From contig CAWHXW010000003.1 of NCBI GenBank assembly GCA_963833465.1, forward strand, positions 992,001 to 1,056,000: 64,000 nucleotides of DNA. The letters run 5' to 3'. A program made the translations under genes and the position numbers. This DNA comes from Fen-1298 sp963833465. GTDB taxonomy: Bacteria > Bacteroidota > Ignavibacteria > UBA10030. This document shows, one piece after another, positions 16,744 to 27,122 of this stretch. Within the stretch, counting starts at the first letter, position 1. The number at the start of each line of letters is the position of its first letter. Below the pieces are notes generated by a model that had not been told where the DNA came from, searched no databases, and saw only the letters and a list, made by a program, of their open reading frames with translations.

Positions 16744-17801
16744 ATTCGATGTCAGTCGAAACAATATATCAAGATTTGAAATCAAAACTGCACGATGTTG
16801 TACCTGATGTAGAACTGCGGTTAAAATCTGAGCTCGCATTTGAAATAAATAGATTGAAGAAAGAGCGTAATGCTGTAATTCTCGGGCACAACTATATGGA
16901 GCCGGCGCTTTTTTATTCTATTCCGGATTATGTCGGTGATTCGCTGGAACTTAGCCGTATTGCCAGTAAAACAGATAAAGATATTATCGTATTCTGCGGC
17001 GTTCGTTTTATGGCAGAGACAGCAAAGATTTTATCGCCTAAAAAGACGGTTCTGATACCTTCTAAAAAAGCAGGTTGTTCACTTGCAGATGGAATTACAG
17101 CGGAAGATGTCCGCCAATTAAAATCTAAATATCCCGGTGTTCCGGTTGTAACATACGTAAACACTACTGCAGAAGTCAAAGCAGAGTCTGATATTTGTTG
17201 TACTTCGAGTAATGCCGCGGCAGTTGTCAAATCATTAAAGAGTGAGACAGTTATTTTCCTGCCGGATGAATATCTTGCCCGCAATGTTGCGCATGAAACT
17301 GGACGGAATATTATTTTTCCAACACTTGTCGGTGGCAATCCGATTAACGAGTCACTTTTTAATGAATCTATTATCGGCTGGAAAGCACGATGCGAAGTTC
17401 ACGAGAAGTTCACGGTAGAAGATATTCAAAATATTCGGAAACAGTTTCCTGACGTAACAATTTTATCGCATCCTGAATGCAGTCCGGAAGTTGTAGCGGC
17501 ATCGGATTATTCCGGTAGTACAACTCAAATGATTCGTTATGTTCAACGCACGAATGCACCACGATATTTATTACTAACGGAATGTTCAATGGGCGACAAT
17601 ATTATGGCAGCGAATCCGGAAAAGAATATGCTTCGCCTCTGTAGTATTCGATGTCCGCATATGAATGAAATTACTTTGGAAGATACTTTGGAAGCTTTAC
17701 GAAAAACTCAATATGTTATCGAAGTGCCGGAAGAAATTCGTATGCGTGCATATTGTGCTGTTGAAAGAATGTTGCAAATTATTCCATCAACTGCAGATTG
17801 A
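16740..17801 (+). CDS. nadA: quinolinate synthase
   Basis: A 353-residue NadA, the [4Fe-4S] enzyme that condenses iminoaspartate with dihydroxyacetone phosphate to quinolinate. The expected cysteines are present in AGCSLADG, ICCTSSNAA and LLTECSMGDN, with the N-terminal ILGHNYMEPA and PDYVGDSLELS motifs. It has an additional C-terminal CSIRCPHMN segment, as in many bacterial NadA proteins. It lies in the middle of nadC-nadA-nadB and shares its start with the nadC stop. Confidence 0.95.
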   Translation: MNSMSVETIYQDLKSKLHDVVPDVELRLKSELAFEINRLKKERNAVILGHNYMEPALFYSIPDYVGDSLELSRIASKTDKDIIVFCGVRFMAETAKILSPKKTVLIPSKKAGCSLADGITAEDVRQLKSKYPGVPVVTYVNTTAEVKAESDICCTSSNAAAVVKSLKSETVIFLPDEYLARNVAHETGRNIIFPTLVGGNPINESLFNESIIGWKARCEVHEKFTVEDIQNIRKQFPDVTILSHPECSPEVVAASDYSGSTTQMIRYVQRTNAPRYLLLTECSMGDNIMAANPEKNMLRLCSIRCPHMNEITLEDTLEALRKTQYVIEVPEEIRMRAYCAVERMLQIIPSTAD

Positions 17802-17827
17802 AGTATGATTATATTTATGGATGAACA

Positions 17828-19396
17828 ATGCAAGAATTAATAGAATGTGATGTACTAGTTATAGGCAGCGGCATTGCAGGCAGTATTGCGGCACTACAGC
17901 TTGCCGATGCTAGTATTCAAGTTGTCGTTGCAACACGCTCGACAAATCCGGAAGAATCTAATACGTTTTATGCTCAAGGCGGAATTATTTATAAAGGAAA
18001 AGAAGATACACCAGAACTTTTGATGAAAGATATCCAGAATGCTGGAGCAGGCTATTGCAATCCGCAGGCAGTTGAGCTTCTTGCTCATAAAGGGCCTGAA
18101 TTAGTCCGTTCTCTTTTGCTGGAAAAACTTGCAATTCCATTCGATCGCGAAACAAACGGCGATTATTCTTTTGCGCTTGAAGGCGGCCACAGTGTGGCAC
18201 GCATTCTCCATGCAGTTGATTCTACTGGAAGTCTTATCGAGAAATATCTAATAAGTGCATTAAAGTCAAATCCTAATATAACGTTGCTTGCCGGCAAGAC
18301 AGCAGTGGATTTACTTACGCCTGCTCACCATTCACAAAATCGATTATCGGTGTACAATCCGCCTTCGTGTGTCGGTGCATTTGTTCTCGATCAGGAATCT
18401 GGACAAGTGCAACGTATTTTTGCTCGTGCAACTATTCTTGCCTCAGGTGGATTAGGGCAAATATTTCTCCGGACAACTAATCCTGCAGGAGCTCGTGGTG
18501 ATGGATTGTCTATTGCATATCGTGCCGGTGCACGCGTATTAAATTGCGAGTTTGTTCAGTTTCATCCTACAGCGTTCTATCATCAAAATGCGCCTTTCTT
18601 TTTAATTTCTGAAGCAGTACGCGGTGCAGGTGCACGCTTGATCGACTCGAACGGCACTCAGTTTATGAAGAAGTACGATCCTGAATGGAAAGATTTAGCC
18701 CCGCGCGATGTTGTTGCCCGTGGAATTCACCAAGAAATGTTGGCAAGCGGCGCATCGAATGTATTTCTTGATATCGCTTCTTATATGTCAGCAGAAGATA
18801 TACGTACTCACTTCCCGTCAATCTATTCAAATTGCTACCAGTACGGCATTGATATATCGCATGAGCCAATACCTATCGTTCCAGCGGCACATTATTTTTG
18901 CGGCGGTGTATGGGCTGATTTATGGGGACGAACAACACTCAATCATTTATATGCAGTTGGTGAAGTTGCCTGTACCGGGCTACACGGCGCTAATCGGCTC
19001 GCAAGTACTTCACTATTAGAGGGTATAGTGTGGGGACATCGAGCCGCACAAAATATCCTTGACACTTTAAAAGAACATCCTAAACCAAATGCAGGAGAAA
19101 TTCCTTCTTGGCAAGAAACAGGAACGTACATACCGGATTCCGCCCTTATCAGTCAAGATATGAGTGTCATTAAAAACATTATGTGGAATTATACGGGTCT
19201 AATACGCACGAACGAACGGTTACAGCGTGCTATCCGAGAATTGCGCCACCTTGAATCCGAAATTGAGCGCTTCTATCGCGCTGTGAAACTGACTGACGAC
19301 ATTATAGGTCTGCGTAATGCAGTACGAGCTGCAATCATAGTTACCATTTCTGCATGGGAGAATAAAATAAGTGTTGGCTGCCATTATAGGCAGTAA
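17828..19396 (+). CDS. nadB: L-aspartate oxidase
   Basis: A 522-residue flavoprotein of the succinate dehydrogenase/NadB family that oxidises L-aspartate to iminoaspartate, which NadA consumes. The FAD-binding motif VIGSGIAGSIAALQLAD is at the N-terminus. Substrate and flavin motifs (FYAQGGI, GGHSVARI, QFHPTAFY, ARDVVARG, HYFCGGV and ANRLASTSLLEG) follow in the usual order. It lies 26 bp after nadA and completes the aspartate-to-NaMN route encoded by this operon. Confidence 0.95.
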   Translation: MQELIECDVLVIGSGIAGSIAALQLADASIQVVVATRSTNPEESNTFYAQGGIIYKGKEDTPELLMKDIQNAGAGYCNPQAVELLAHKGPELVRSLLLEKLAIPFDRETNGDYSFALEGGHSVARILHAVDSTGSLIEKYLISALKSNPNITLLAGKTAVDLLTPAHHSQNRLSVYNPPSCVGAFVLDQESGQVQRIFARATILASGGLGQIFLRTTNPAGARGDGLSIAYRAGARVLNCEFVQFHPTAFYHQNAPFFLISEAVRGAGARLIDSNGTQFMKKYDPEWKDLAPRDVVARGIHQEMLASGASNVFLDIASYMSAEDIRTHFPSIYSNCYQYGIDISHEPIPIVPAAHYFCGGVWADLWGRTTLNHLYAVGEVACTGLHGANRLASTSLLEGIVWGHRAAQNILDTLKEHPKPNAGEIPSWQETGTYIPDSALISQDMSVIKNIMWNYTGLIRTNERLQRAIRELRHLESEIERFYRAVKLTDDIIGLRNAVRAAIIVTISAWENKISVGCHYRQ

Positions 19397-19466
19397 AACC
19401 AGTCTCTTTATTTATTTGCAAGTTTTCTGTATCATTTAGTTAATATACTAGTGAAAGGAATATATA

Positions 19467-20429
19467 ATGTACAGGCCACAAATCACAGTCGTAGATTGCA
19501 CTATTCGCGATGGTGGATTAATGAATAAATCACAATTCAGTTTAGATTGTGTACAAGCGGTCTATAAAGCTATTTGTGAATCAGGAGTTCATATAGTAGA
19601 ACTCGGGTACCGCAACAGCCGGAAGATGTTCGACCCAGAAAAATATGGTGCATGGCGCTTCTGTGATGATGAGATGATTAAAAAGGTAGTTGGAGAAAAT
19701 AAATATCCAGATACAAAGATCGCAGTTATGATGGATGCGCATAAAAGTTCGATTGACGACTTGCTCCCCCAAGAAAAAAGCCTTATAGACGTAATTCGCT
19801 GCGCAACATACGTTAAGGATATTGATAAATGCATCATGATCGTAAATGACGCCGTTGCAAAAGGATACGAGACTACTATTAATATAATGTCTATTTCAAC
19901 TGCTCCCGAACGTGAACTCAATGAGACGTTGCAACAAATTAAAGAAGAGACCAAGATTAAGGCATGTTACATAGTGGATAGTTTTGGCAATTTATATTCA
20001 GAAGACATTGATTATTTTGTTTCCAAATATCAAAAACTTCTCCCCGGAATTGAAGTCGGTGTTCACATGCACAATAATCAACAGCTCGCGTTTGCCAACA
20101 CGATCGAGGGAATTATTCGCGGGGCAAATTATTTAGACGGTACGCTCTATGGATTTGGGCGTGGTGCGGGCAATTGTTGTTTGGAACTTCTGTTGGGTTT
20201 CCTGAAAAATCCAAAATTTAATATGCGGCCGCTTCTGGATGTTATCTCATCTCATATCCTTCCATTACAAAAAGAAATTAACTGGGGATATTCAGTACCT
20301 TATATGATAACAGGTATTATGAATCGACATCCTGAGGAAGCTATCAAGTTGATGGCGCTTCCCGAGAAAGAAACTGCAAAATATAATTTCCGTGCATTCT
20401 ATGAAAGGATGTTAGATCCAGAGCCATAG
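19467..20429 (+). CDS. HMGL-like (DRE-TIM) aldolase family protein
   Basis: A 320-residue TIM-barrel protein of the HMG-CoA lyase/4-hydroxy-2-oxovalerate aldolase superfamily. It shows the metal-binding start VVDCTIRDGG, the two-histidine motif GVHMHNNQQLA and YGFGRGAGN near the C-terminal end of the barrel. It lacks the C-terminal domains of isopropylmalate or citramalate synthase. The reaction is probably a metal-dependent aldol cleavage or condensation; the substrate is unknown. It has a GAAAGGA ribosome site and may be read from the nad operon promoter, since the gap to nadB is only 70 bp. Confidence 0.8.
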   Translation: MYRPQITVVDCTIRDGGLMNKSQFSLDCVQAVYKAICESGVHIVELGYRNSRKMFDPEKYGAWRFCDDEMIKKVVGENKYPDTKIAVMMDAHKSSIDDLLPQEKSLIDVIRCATYVKDIDKCIMIVNDAVAKGYETTINIMSISTAPERELNETLQQIKEETKIKACYIVDSFGNLYSEDIDYFVSKYQKLLPGIEVGVHMHNNQQLAFANTIEGIIRGANYLDGTLYGFGRGAGNCCLELLLGFLKNPKFNMRPLLDVISSHILPLQKEINWGYSVPYMITGIMNRHPEEAIKLMALPEKETAKYNFRAFYERMLDPEP

Positions 20430-20631
20430 ATTAAAAAGGCAAAAGCTCATTACCATATGAGAGTAGTCCTTGAACAAATCAAGCAGCATTTATAGTCCGC
20501 AATATACCATAAAGTTGATAGTATTTTTTGGAATCTTGTTATTGGCACAGATAAAGACGATTTGCAGTTAATATTATAAACAAAATAATTGGTGATTCTT
20601 TTTTTAACAACACATTATTTGTGAGTTTATC

Positions 20632-21195
20632 ATGAAAAGAAAACTTTTTATACAAAAGATATTCTATTTTTTCATCTTATCTATTATTTTTATTTCTTTT
20701 TCTATTCTTGGCCAAACTGTAAAACCTGATTCAGCTCAAACCATTATTAAAACTGCTGTGGCTAAAGCCAAATCATCCCAAAAAAATGTACTTGTCATTT
20801 TTCATGCCTCATGGTGCAAATGGTGCAAGCGATTAGAGGCAGCATTAAATGATCCCGAAATTAAAACTCTGATTGACAAAAATTATATTGTCACAATACT
20901 GGATGTGAAGGAACGCGGAGATAAAATACAAACTCAAGAAAATCCAGGCGGTGAGAATTTAATGGCAAGTTATGGAGGAAATAATGCCGGACTTCCATTT
21001 ATCGTTTTTTTGAATCAAAACGGAAAGATGATGGCTAATTCCAATGTAATGCCCGAAAAACAAAACATCGGATATCCAGGATCAAAAGAAGAAATTGCCG
21101 CATTTGTTAAGCTCGTAAAAAGAACCGCTCCTCACATGACAAACAAACAACTTGATGAAATAAAAAAATATTTCGAATTGCACGCACCAAAATGA
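20632..21195 (+). CDS. exported thioredoxin-fold protein
   Basis: A 187-residue protein with an N-terminal signal sequence (hydrophobic run IFYFFILSIIFISFSILGQ) and a thioredoxin-like domain with the redox motif WCKWCK, of the SoxW/thioredoxin_7 type (VIFHASWCKWCKRLEAAL). A cis-proline region (AGLPFIVFLNQNG) is present. It is probably periplasmic and acts in thiol reduction or disulfide repair; the partners are unknown. No ribosome site is obvious. Confidence 0.8.
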   Translation: MKRKLFIQKIFYFFILSIIFISFSILGQTVKPDSAQTIIKTAVAKAKSSQKNVLVIFHASWCKWCKRLEAALNDPEIKTLIDKNYIVTILDVKERGDKIQTQENPGGENLMASYGGNNAGLPFIVFLNQNGKMMANSNVMPEKQNIGYPGSKEEIAAFVKLVKRTAPHMTNKQLDEIKKYFELHAPK

Positions 21196-21214
21196 TACTC
21201 TGTTGAAATGCTAA

Positions 21215-21373
21215 ATGGCTGACTATAAAACACCTGTCCTGTTTATTGGGCACGGTTCCCCAATGAATATCTTAAATAGAAATGATTATACAAAATCATT
21301 ACAAAAATTAAGTGCCGCTCTTCCAAAACGGTTCTATATCAATGAGATGCTTTATAATTCAATAATTTTATAA
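21215..21373 (+). pseudogene. fragment of a YgiD/LigB-type extradiol dioxygenase gene
   Basis: A 52-codon ORF starts PVLFIGHGSPMNIL and continues to SAALPKR, which matches the N-terminus of 4,5-DOPA dioxygenase-like (YgiD) proteins, including the metal-ligand histidine in GHGSPM. After about codon 39 the similarity stops and the frame ends at TAA 21371-21373. Intact family members have about 260 residues, so more than 80 percent is gone. The remainder was probably lost by an internal deletion. Confidence 0.65.
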
Positions 21374-21419
21374 TTCTTAAGACATATTAATTTAGTTATA
21401 TAGATAAAAGGAGCAAGTT

Positions 21420-21749
21420 GTGAATATCAAAAACATCCCATTTGAAATAACAGATTGGTCAGAAATTAAATCCGAGCGGCACGAAGGCGAAACTGGTTTT
21501 GCTCTGTGGAAGGTTCATCAATTCGGTGACATTCGTGTGCGCGTTGTGGAATACTCGTCCAACTACAAAGCTGATCATTGGTGCACAAAAGGGCACATTA
21601 TATATTGTCTTGAAGGTGAGATGACAACTAAGCTAAAAGACGGTCGGGAGTTTGAATTACGTAAAGGCATGTCGTACCAAGTTGAAGATGAAAATTATCC
21701 GCATAATTCATATACAAAGAGCGGTGCGTTGTTGTTTATTATAGACTAA
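21420..21749 (+). CDS. DHCW-motif-type small cupin protein
   Basis: A 109-residue single-domain cupin. The motif ADHWCTKGHIIYCLEGEM matches the DHCW-motif cupin family (read here as DHWC), followed by a conserved GMSYQVEDENYPHNSYT. A metal site may be formed by the His and Glu residues. The function is not known. Translation begins at a GTG with a strong AAAGGAG seven bases upstream, which fixes the start. The gene ends 47 bp before the peptidase start. Confidence 0.8.
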   Translation: MNIKNIPFEITDWSEIKSERHEGETGFALWKVHQFGDIRVRVVEYSSNYKADHWCTKGHIIYCLEGEMTTKLKDGREFELRKGMSYQVEDENYPHNSYTKSGALLFIID

Positions 21750-21796
21750 GTTTGCACAAGTATTTTGTCGTTTTATTTAATATTCAGGGGGATCAA

Positions 21797-24625
21797 ATGA
21801 AAAATAACCTTGGTTTTTTTAAATTCTCACTAATCGGTCTATTGCTTGTTGTTCCTTTCTTTGCGTCTCAAGCACAACAAACTTATAAAATGGATCAAAT
21901 TCTTAACTCCGATCCTAAAATTATTATCGGCAAGTTAGATAATGGATTAACCTATTATATCCGCGAGAACCACAAACCAGAAAAACGAGCAGAACTTCGC
22001 CTTGCCGTCAAAGCTGGTTCTATTCTCGAAGACGACGACCAACAGGGATTGGCTCACTTTGATGAGCATGTTGCTTTTGATGGTACAAAGAGTTTCCCCA
22101 AGCAGGATATTATCAACTTTCTTGAAAAATCCGGAGTGCGTTTTGGTGCGGACTTAAACGCTTATACAAGTTTTGACGAAACAGTCTACATGATGCAATT
22201 GCCGACCGATTCCACTGAAGTTTTGAAAAAGGGATTTCAGATTCTTGAAGAGTGGAGTCATGATGTATCTTACGACAGCACTGAAATTGATAAAGAACGT
22301 CGTGTTGTGATTGAAGAATGGCGCCTTCGCCGTGGTGCAGATTATCGTGTTTCAATGAAACATATTCCTTTTGAGCTTTATAAATCGCATTATGCCGACC
22401 GCATAACCATCGGGAAAAAAGAAATCCTTGAATCTTGTCCGTATGATGCACTTCGAAGGTTTTATCGCGATTGGTACCGGCCGGATCTAATGGCAGTTTT
22501 TGCTGTCGGTGATTTTAATAAAGAAGAAATCGAAAAGATAATCAAAGAGCATTTTTCACATCTGAAAAATCCGACGAAAGAACGTGAACGAGTTCAATTT
22601 CCTGTGCCGAACAATAAAGAGACATTAGTTTCTATTGCTACTGACCCGGAACTGACCAGAGCTTCAGTTAATGTTATTTTCAAACGTGATACAAGCAGCC
22701 AATCCACTGCAGCAGATTATCGAACCGAAATTATTATTAGCAATCTTGCCAGTGCAATGTTGAATGCAAGATTCCAGGAACTGCTCCAGAAATCGAATCC
22801 GCCATTCATTTATGCTTACAACTATGATGGAAGATTTATCGGTCCAAAACAAGCATACAATCTCATTGCAGGCGTTAAAGAGAACTCCATACTTGATGGA
22901 TTTGAAGCTATGATAACTGAAGCATTCCGAGTGAAACAGCATGGATTTACTGCAACCGAACTTGAACGGCAAAAAAATCAAATTTTACGCGAGATGGAAA
23001 ATGCCTTTAATGAACGGGATAAAACCGAATCCCGGCAACTCGTTGATGAATATATTAGGAATTTTCTTCATAACGAGCCAATCCCCGGCATTGAAGTTGA
23101 ACTTGCCCTATTTAAACAATTTCTTCCCGGTATAACATTAAAGGAAGTCAATAAACAGGTACAGGAGTGGATGACAAAAGGTAATCGAGTTATAACTGTC
23201 TCTGCTCCACAGAAGGAAACTGTGAAAGTTCCGACTGAAGCCGAAGTACTTTCTATTATGAATAAAGTGAGTGCGGAGCAACTTGATCCATACATAGATA
23301 AAGTGAATTCGGAACCGTTGGTTTCTAATATTTCTGCACCAGGGAAAGTCGTTGAAGAGAAAAAGATTGCTTCGCTGGGAGTGACAGAATGGAAGCTCTC
23401 TAACGGGGCAAAAGTTATTCTCAAACCAACTGATTTTAAAAATGACGAGATTTTATTTTCGGCATACAGCGTTGGTGGAACATCGTTAGTTCCGGACAAA
23501 GATTATCTCTCGGCTGCATTTGCTACTTCTATTGTTCAGCAATCTGGAGTCGGAAATTTTGATGAGATTGCATTACAAAAAAAACTTTCCGGAAAAATAG
23601 TAGATGTCGGTCCATCTATCAGCGGACTTTCCGAAGGGTTTAGCGGCAATGCTTCACCGCAGGATATAGAAACATTATTTCAACTTGTGTATTTATATGG
23701 AACGTCTCCGCGAAGAGACGGTCCAGCATTCGTTTCATTAATAACTCGATATAAAGCCATGCTTCAAAACCGAAACGTCAGTCCTGAAGCAGCATTCGCC
23801 GATACAAATCAGGTAACACTTGCTAATTACCATTACCGTGCACGGCCATTAACGAATGCATTAATAGATGAAATAAATTTTGATAAAGCTATTTCCGTTT
23901 ATAAAGACAGGTTTGCAGATTTCAGTGATTTCATTTTCTTTTTCGTCGGGAACTTTAAAGTTGATTCTATCAGACAGCTTGTTGAGCAATATCTTGCTGC
24001 ATTGCCATCTTTCAACCGAAAAGAAATGTGGAAGGATGTCGGCATCGAACCGCCGAAAGGCATCATAAGTAAGCAAGTTATGAAAGGCATCGAACCAAAA
24101 AGTTCTGTTAATCTTACATTCACCGGACCATTCGAATGGTCGCAAAAGAACAGGTATGATTTCAATTCGATGCTCGAAGCGCTCAATATTAAACTGCGCG
24201 AAGTGCTTCGAGAAGACAAAGGTGGAACTTACGGAGTTAGAGTGTCCGGTTATCCGTCACTCTACCCTCGTCAGGAATATCAGATTTCTGTACGATGGGG
24301 CTGTGATCCTAATCGTGCTGATGAATTAGTGAACGCTGCTTTACAACAGATCGATAGTGCAAAACTCAAGCCATTCGATCCTATTTATATAGAAAAAGTT
24401 CGCGAGACTCAGCGGCGCGGATATGAAGTAAATCTGAAACAAAATGGATTCTGGTTAAACAATCTCTGTTCGTACTATGAAAACAACGAGGATCCTGAAA
24501 TGATATTAAATTATCCAAAGCTTGTAGAAAATTTGAATGCCGGCGCAATTCAGAATGCCGTGAAAAAATATTTTAACATGAATAATTATGTAAAGATTGT
24601 GCTTTATCCGGAAAAGAATAAATGA
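21797..24625 (+). CDS. M16 (pitrilysin/insulinase family) zinc metalloprotease, exported
   Basis: A 942-residue protein with an N-terminal signal peptide (LIGLLLVVPFFASQAQQ). The inverted zinc motif HFDEH is at residues 87-91, with the third ligand in RRVVIEEW (about 173). Two M16 halves are visible: the active N-terminal one and an inactive C-terminal one with the R/Y-type pair. Family members degrade peptides in the periplasm or at the cell surface. The ATG at 21797 is chosen because it has GGGGG six bases upstream and is followed by a proper signal peptide; the frame is open 15 codons further upstream. Confidence 0.9.
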   Translation: MKNNLGFFKFSLIGLLLVVPFFASQAQQTYKMDQILNSDPKIIIGKLDNGLTYYIRENHKPEKRAELRLAVKAGSILEDDDQQGLAHFDEHVAFDGTKSFPKQDIINFLEKSGVRFGADLNAYTSFDETVYMMQLPTDSTEVLKKGFQILEEWSHDVSYDSTEIDKERRVVIEEWRLRRGADYRVSMKHIPFELYKSHYADRITIGKKEILESCPYDALRRFYRDWYRPDLMAVFAVGDFNKEEIEKIIKEHFSHLKNPTKERERVQFPVPNNKETLVSIATDPELTRASVNVIFKRDTSSQSTAADYRTEIIISNLASAMLNARFQELLQKSNPPFIYAYNYDGRFIGPKQAYNLIAGVKENSILDGFEAMITEAFRVKQHGFTATELERQKNQILREMENAFNERDKTESRQLVDEYIRNFLHNEPIPGIEVELALFKQFLPGITLKEVNKQVQEWMTKGNRVITVSAPQKETVKVPTEAEVLSIMNKVSAEQLDPYIDKVNSEPLVSNISAPGKVVEEKKIASLGVTEWKLSNGAKVILKPTDFKNDEILFSAYSVGGTSLVPDKDYLSAAFATSIVQQSGVGNFDEIALQKKLSGKIVDVGPSISGLSEGFSGNASPQDIETLFQLVYLYGTSPRRDGPAFVSLITRYKAMLQNRNVSPEAAFADTNQVTLANYHYRARPLTNALIDEINFDKAISVYKDRFADFSDFIFFFVGNFKVDSIRQLVEQYLAALPSFNRKEMWKDVGIEPPKGIISKQVMKGIEPKSSVNLTFTGPFEWSQKNRYDFNSMLEALNIKLREVLREDKGGTYGVRVSGYPSLYPRQEYQISVRWGCDPNRADELVNAALQQIDSAKLKPFDPIYIEKVRETQRRGYEVNLKQNGFWLNNLCSYYENNEDPEMILNYPKLVENLNAGAIQNAVKKYFNMNNYVKIVLYPEKNK

Positions 24626-24653
24626 TTGCGAGATTGTTCTTATATCGAAATTA

Positions 24654-25907
24654 TTATTTTCTTACTTGCCCTTTTCCATGAATGATGAATTTGGCGCTTG
24701 TCAGTTCTACAAGCCCCATTGGTCCGCGTGCATGAAGTTTTTGAGTACTGATACCAATCTCAGCTCCAAGGCCGAATTCATAACCATCAGTGAACCGGGT
24801 CGATGCATTCACATACACTGCGGCTGAATCAACTTCTCGCAAAAATCGTTCGGCATTGGTTTTATTTTTGGTGACAATAGCATCTGAATGGTGTGTTCCA
24901 AATTTATTGATATGTTTTACTGCCTCTTCAAAATTATCAACGACTTTTACAGATATAATTAGATCCAAATATTCTTTACTCCAATCGGCTTCTTCCACAG
25001 GCTTGGCATCAGGAATGATCATACGTGTTGTTTCATCGCCTCGAACTTCCACTCCTGCTTTCCTCAATCTGTCAATAGCACGCGGTAGAAATTTCTCCGC
25101 AATTATTTTGTGTACTAAAAGCTTTTCTGCGGCATTGCATACAGACGGCCTTTGAACTTTTGCATTGAATACAATTTCTTCTGCCATGGAAAGATCAGCT
25201 GAACTATCCACATATACATGACAATTACCTTCTCCATGCGAAATAACAGGAATAGAAGAATTTTCCTGGATGAGACTTATTAACTCCTGACTGCCGCGCG
25301 GAATTATTACATCAAGATATTTATCCTGCTTCAGCATTATCATTACCGCTTGTCGATCTATTGTATCAATGAACTCAACACAACCAGCAGGAAGCCCAAC
25401 ATCCAATAACGCCAACTTAATAATTTCAACTAATATCAGGTTGGAATAAAATGCCTCGGAACCGCCTCTAAGCATAACTGCATTTCCAGATTTTAAACAA
25501 AGTGCAGAAGCATCGATAGTTACATTTGGCCTTGCTTCATAAATAATTCCTATAGCACCAAGAGGAACTCTCATCTTCTCAACAATAATTCCATTTGGCC
25601 GTTTTATCTTATCAAACACCATCCCGACTGGATCAGGAAGTTTAATAATATCTTTTACGCCGGCGATCATTTGATTGATTCGTTTCTCGTTCATCATCAA
25701 CCGATCTATTAACACTTTGGAGATGCCTGATTGCTCTGCATTCTTTAGATCAATTTTATTTGCATCTATAATAGAAGGAGTTTCGCTTCGAAGACGTGCG
25801 TTTATTGCCTTGAGTAAACTGTTTTTCTTTGCAGTTGAACAATTATAAAGAACGCGGCTTGCCTGTTGAACCGATTGTGCTTTTTTCAAAATATCATCTT
25901 CTAACAT
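24654..25907 (-). CDS. proA: gamma-glutamyl phosphate reductase
   Basis: A 417-residue ProA, an aldehyde-dehydrogenase-fold enzyme that reduces gamma-glutamyl phosphate to glutamate semialdehyde in proline synthesis. The catalytic cysteine is Cys257 in QRPSVCNAAEKLL. The NADP-binding GSQEL segment and EARPNVTIDA are typical. It overlaps the upstream proB gene by one base, giving a classical proBA operon on the minus strand. Confidence 0.95.
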   Translation of the reverse strand: MLEDDILKKAQSVQQASRVLYNCSTAKKNSLLKAINARLRSETPSIIDANKIDLKNAEQSGISKVLIDRLMMNEKRINQMIAGVKDIIKLPDPVGMVFDKIKRPNGIIVEKMRVPLGAIGIIYEARPNVTIDASALCLKSGNAVMLRGGSEAFYSNLILVEIIKLALLDVGLPAGCVEFIDTIDRQAVMIMLKQDKYLDVIIPRGSQELISLIQENSSIPVISHGEGNCHVYVDSSADLSMAEEIVFNAKVQRPSVCNAAEKLLVHKIIAEKFLPRAIDRLRKAGVEVRGDETTRMIIPDAKPVEEADWSKEYLDLIISVKVVDNFEEAVKHINKFGTHHSDAIVTKNKTNAERFLREVDSAAVYVNASTRFTDGYEFGLGAEIGISTQKLHARGPMGLVELTSAKFIIHGKGQVRK

Positions 25908-27043
25908 TATACTTCTCCGATCAGTACCATATTATCCCGGTGAATTACTTCGTCGCAAGATTTGCAGCCCAGAATTTTTTCGATCTCGTTTGTCTTTTTC
26001 CCTTTAATCTTTGCAAGGTCATCTGATGAAAAGCTGGATACGCCTTTTGCAATTACTTTGTCAGTCAAATCTATAATAGAAATAGTTTCACTCGAATTAA
26101 ATTCTCCATGCACTTCAACAATCCCAGACGGCAGCAAACTCTTTTGCTTTTTTACTAAAGCGAGTTTTGCTCCATCATCGACTCGTACGTATCCTTTTGC
26201 AGAAGACACAAAACCAATCCATTTCTTTCGCATATTCAGTTTATTTTCCGTAGGTAAAAAGAGAGTACCTCTGAAATTACCAGAAAATATTTCTTCTAAT
26301 ACATTCGGATTCTTTCCGTTTGCAATAATCATTGCAATACCTGCAGAAACGCACCGCTTTGCTGCCTGAATTTTTGTAATCATTCCGCCAGTGCTTAATT
26401 CAGTTTTGCTGCTTTTTGCAAGCTTCTCAATTTGTGGCGTCACATTTTCCACGACTGGAATCAACTGGGCTTCATGATTTTTCGCTGGATCATCCGAGAA
26501 GAGCCCATCAACATCGCTCAGAATGATAAGCAGGTCTGCCTCAATAAGATTCGCAACCATTGCAGAAAGATTATCATTATCACCCAATTTAATTTCTTCA
26601 ACTGCGACTGTGTCGTTTTCATTGATGATTGGAATAACACCTTTGCCAAACAATAAAGGAAAAGTATTTTTGGCATTTAGATATCGTGGACGATTCACAA
26701 AGTCGTCTTTAGTAAGCAAGACTTGAGCAATTGTGCAATCTTGCTTCCTGAAAGCATTTTCGTACGCTTCCATCAACAACGGCTGACCAATTGCTGCGGT
26801 TGCCTGTTTTTCCGGAATCGTCTTTGGCCGTTCTTTTAATTTAAGAGCGGCAACACCTGCACCGATTGCTCCAGAACTGACAATTGCAATATGGTTCCCC
26901 CTTGCATTCAAGCGGGCAACACTATTGGCAATCTCGTTAATCCGATCTAAATTAATTCCTTTAACTTTATCGGCAAGAAGATTAGTGCCAATCTTAATGA
27001 CTATCTTATTGTGTGAACGAAGTATGGATTTAAGTCTATGCAT
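25907..27043 (-). CDS. proB: glutamate 5-kinase
   Basis: A 378-residue ProB that phosphorylates glutamate as the first step of proline synthesis. The amino acid kinase domain (KIGTNLLADK ... VSSGAIGAG ... INENDTVAVEEIKLGDND ... GGMITKIQAAK) is followed by a C-terminal PUA domain (about residues 280-365). The PUA domain is present in many but not all bacterial ProB proteins. It starts the proBA operon; the promoter should lie upstream of 27043. Confidence 0.95.
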   Translation of the reverse strand: MHRLKSILRSHNKIVIKIGTNLLADKVKGINLDRINEIANSVARLNARGNHIAIVSSGAIGAGVAALKLKERPKTIPEKQATAAIGQPLLMEAYENAFRKQDCTIAQVLLTKDDFVNRPRYLNAKNTFPLLFGKGVIPIINENDTVAVEEIKLGDNDNLSAMVANLIEADLLIILSDVDGLFSDDPAKNHEAQLIPVVENVTPQIEKLAKSSKTELSTGGMITKIQAAKRCVSAGIAMIIANGKNPNVLEEIFSGNFRGTLFLPTENKLNMRKKWIGFVSSAKGYVRVDDGAKLALVKKQKSLLPSGIVEVHGEFNSSETISIIDLTDKVIAKGVSSFSSDDLAKIKGKKTNEIEKILGCKSCDEVIHRDNMVLIGEV

Positions 27044-27122
27044 AATACTTTATTATACTAAATAGTAAGATAAATTCAAAAAAAGAAAGATCACTATTCA
27101 GCGTTCTGTGTAAATTGTAAAA

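Noticed and set aside
22113..24219. ORFs antisense or alternate-frame to the M16 peptidase
   Set aside because: The peptidase frame has full family motifs throughout, and the shadows show none.
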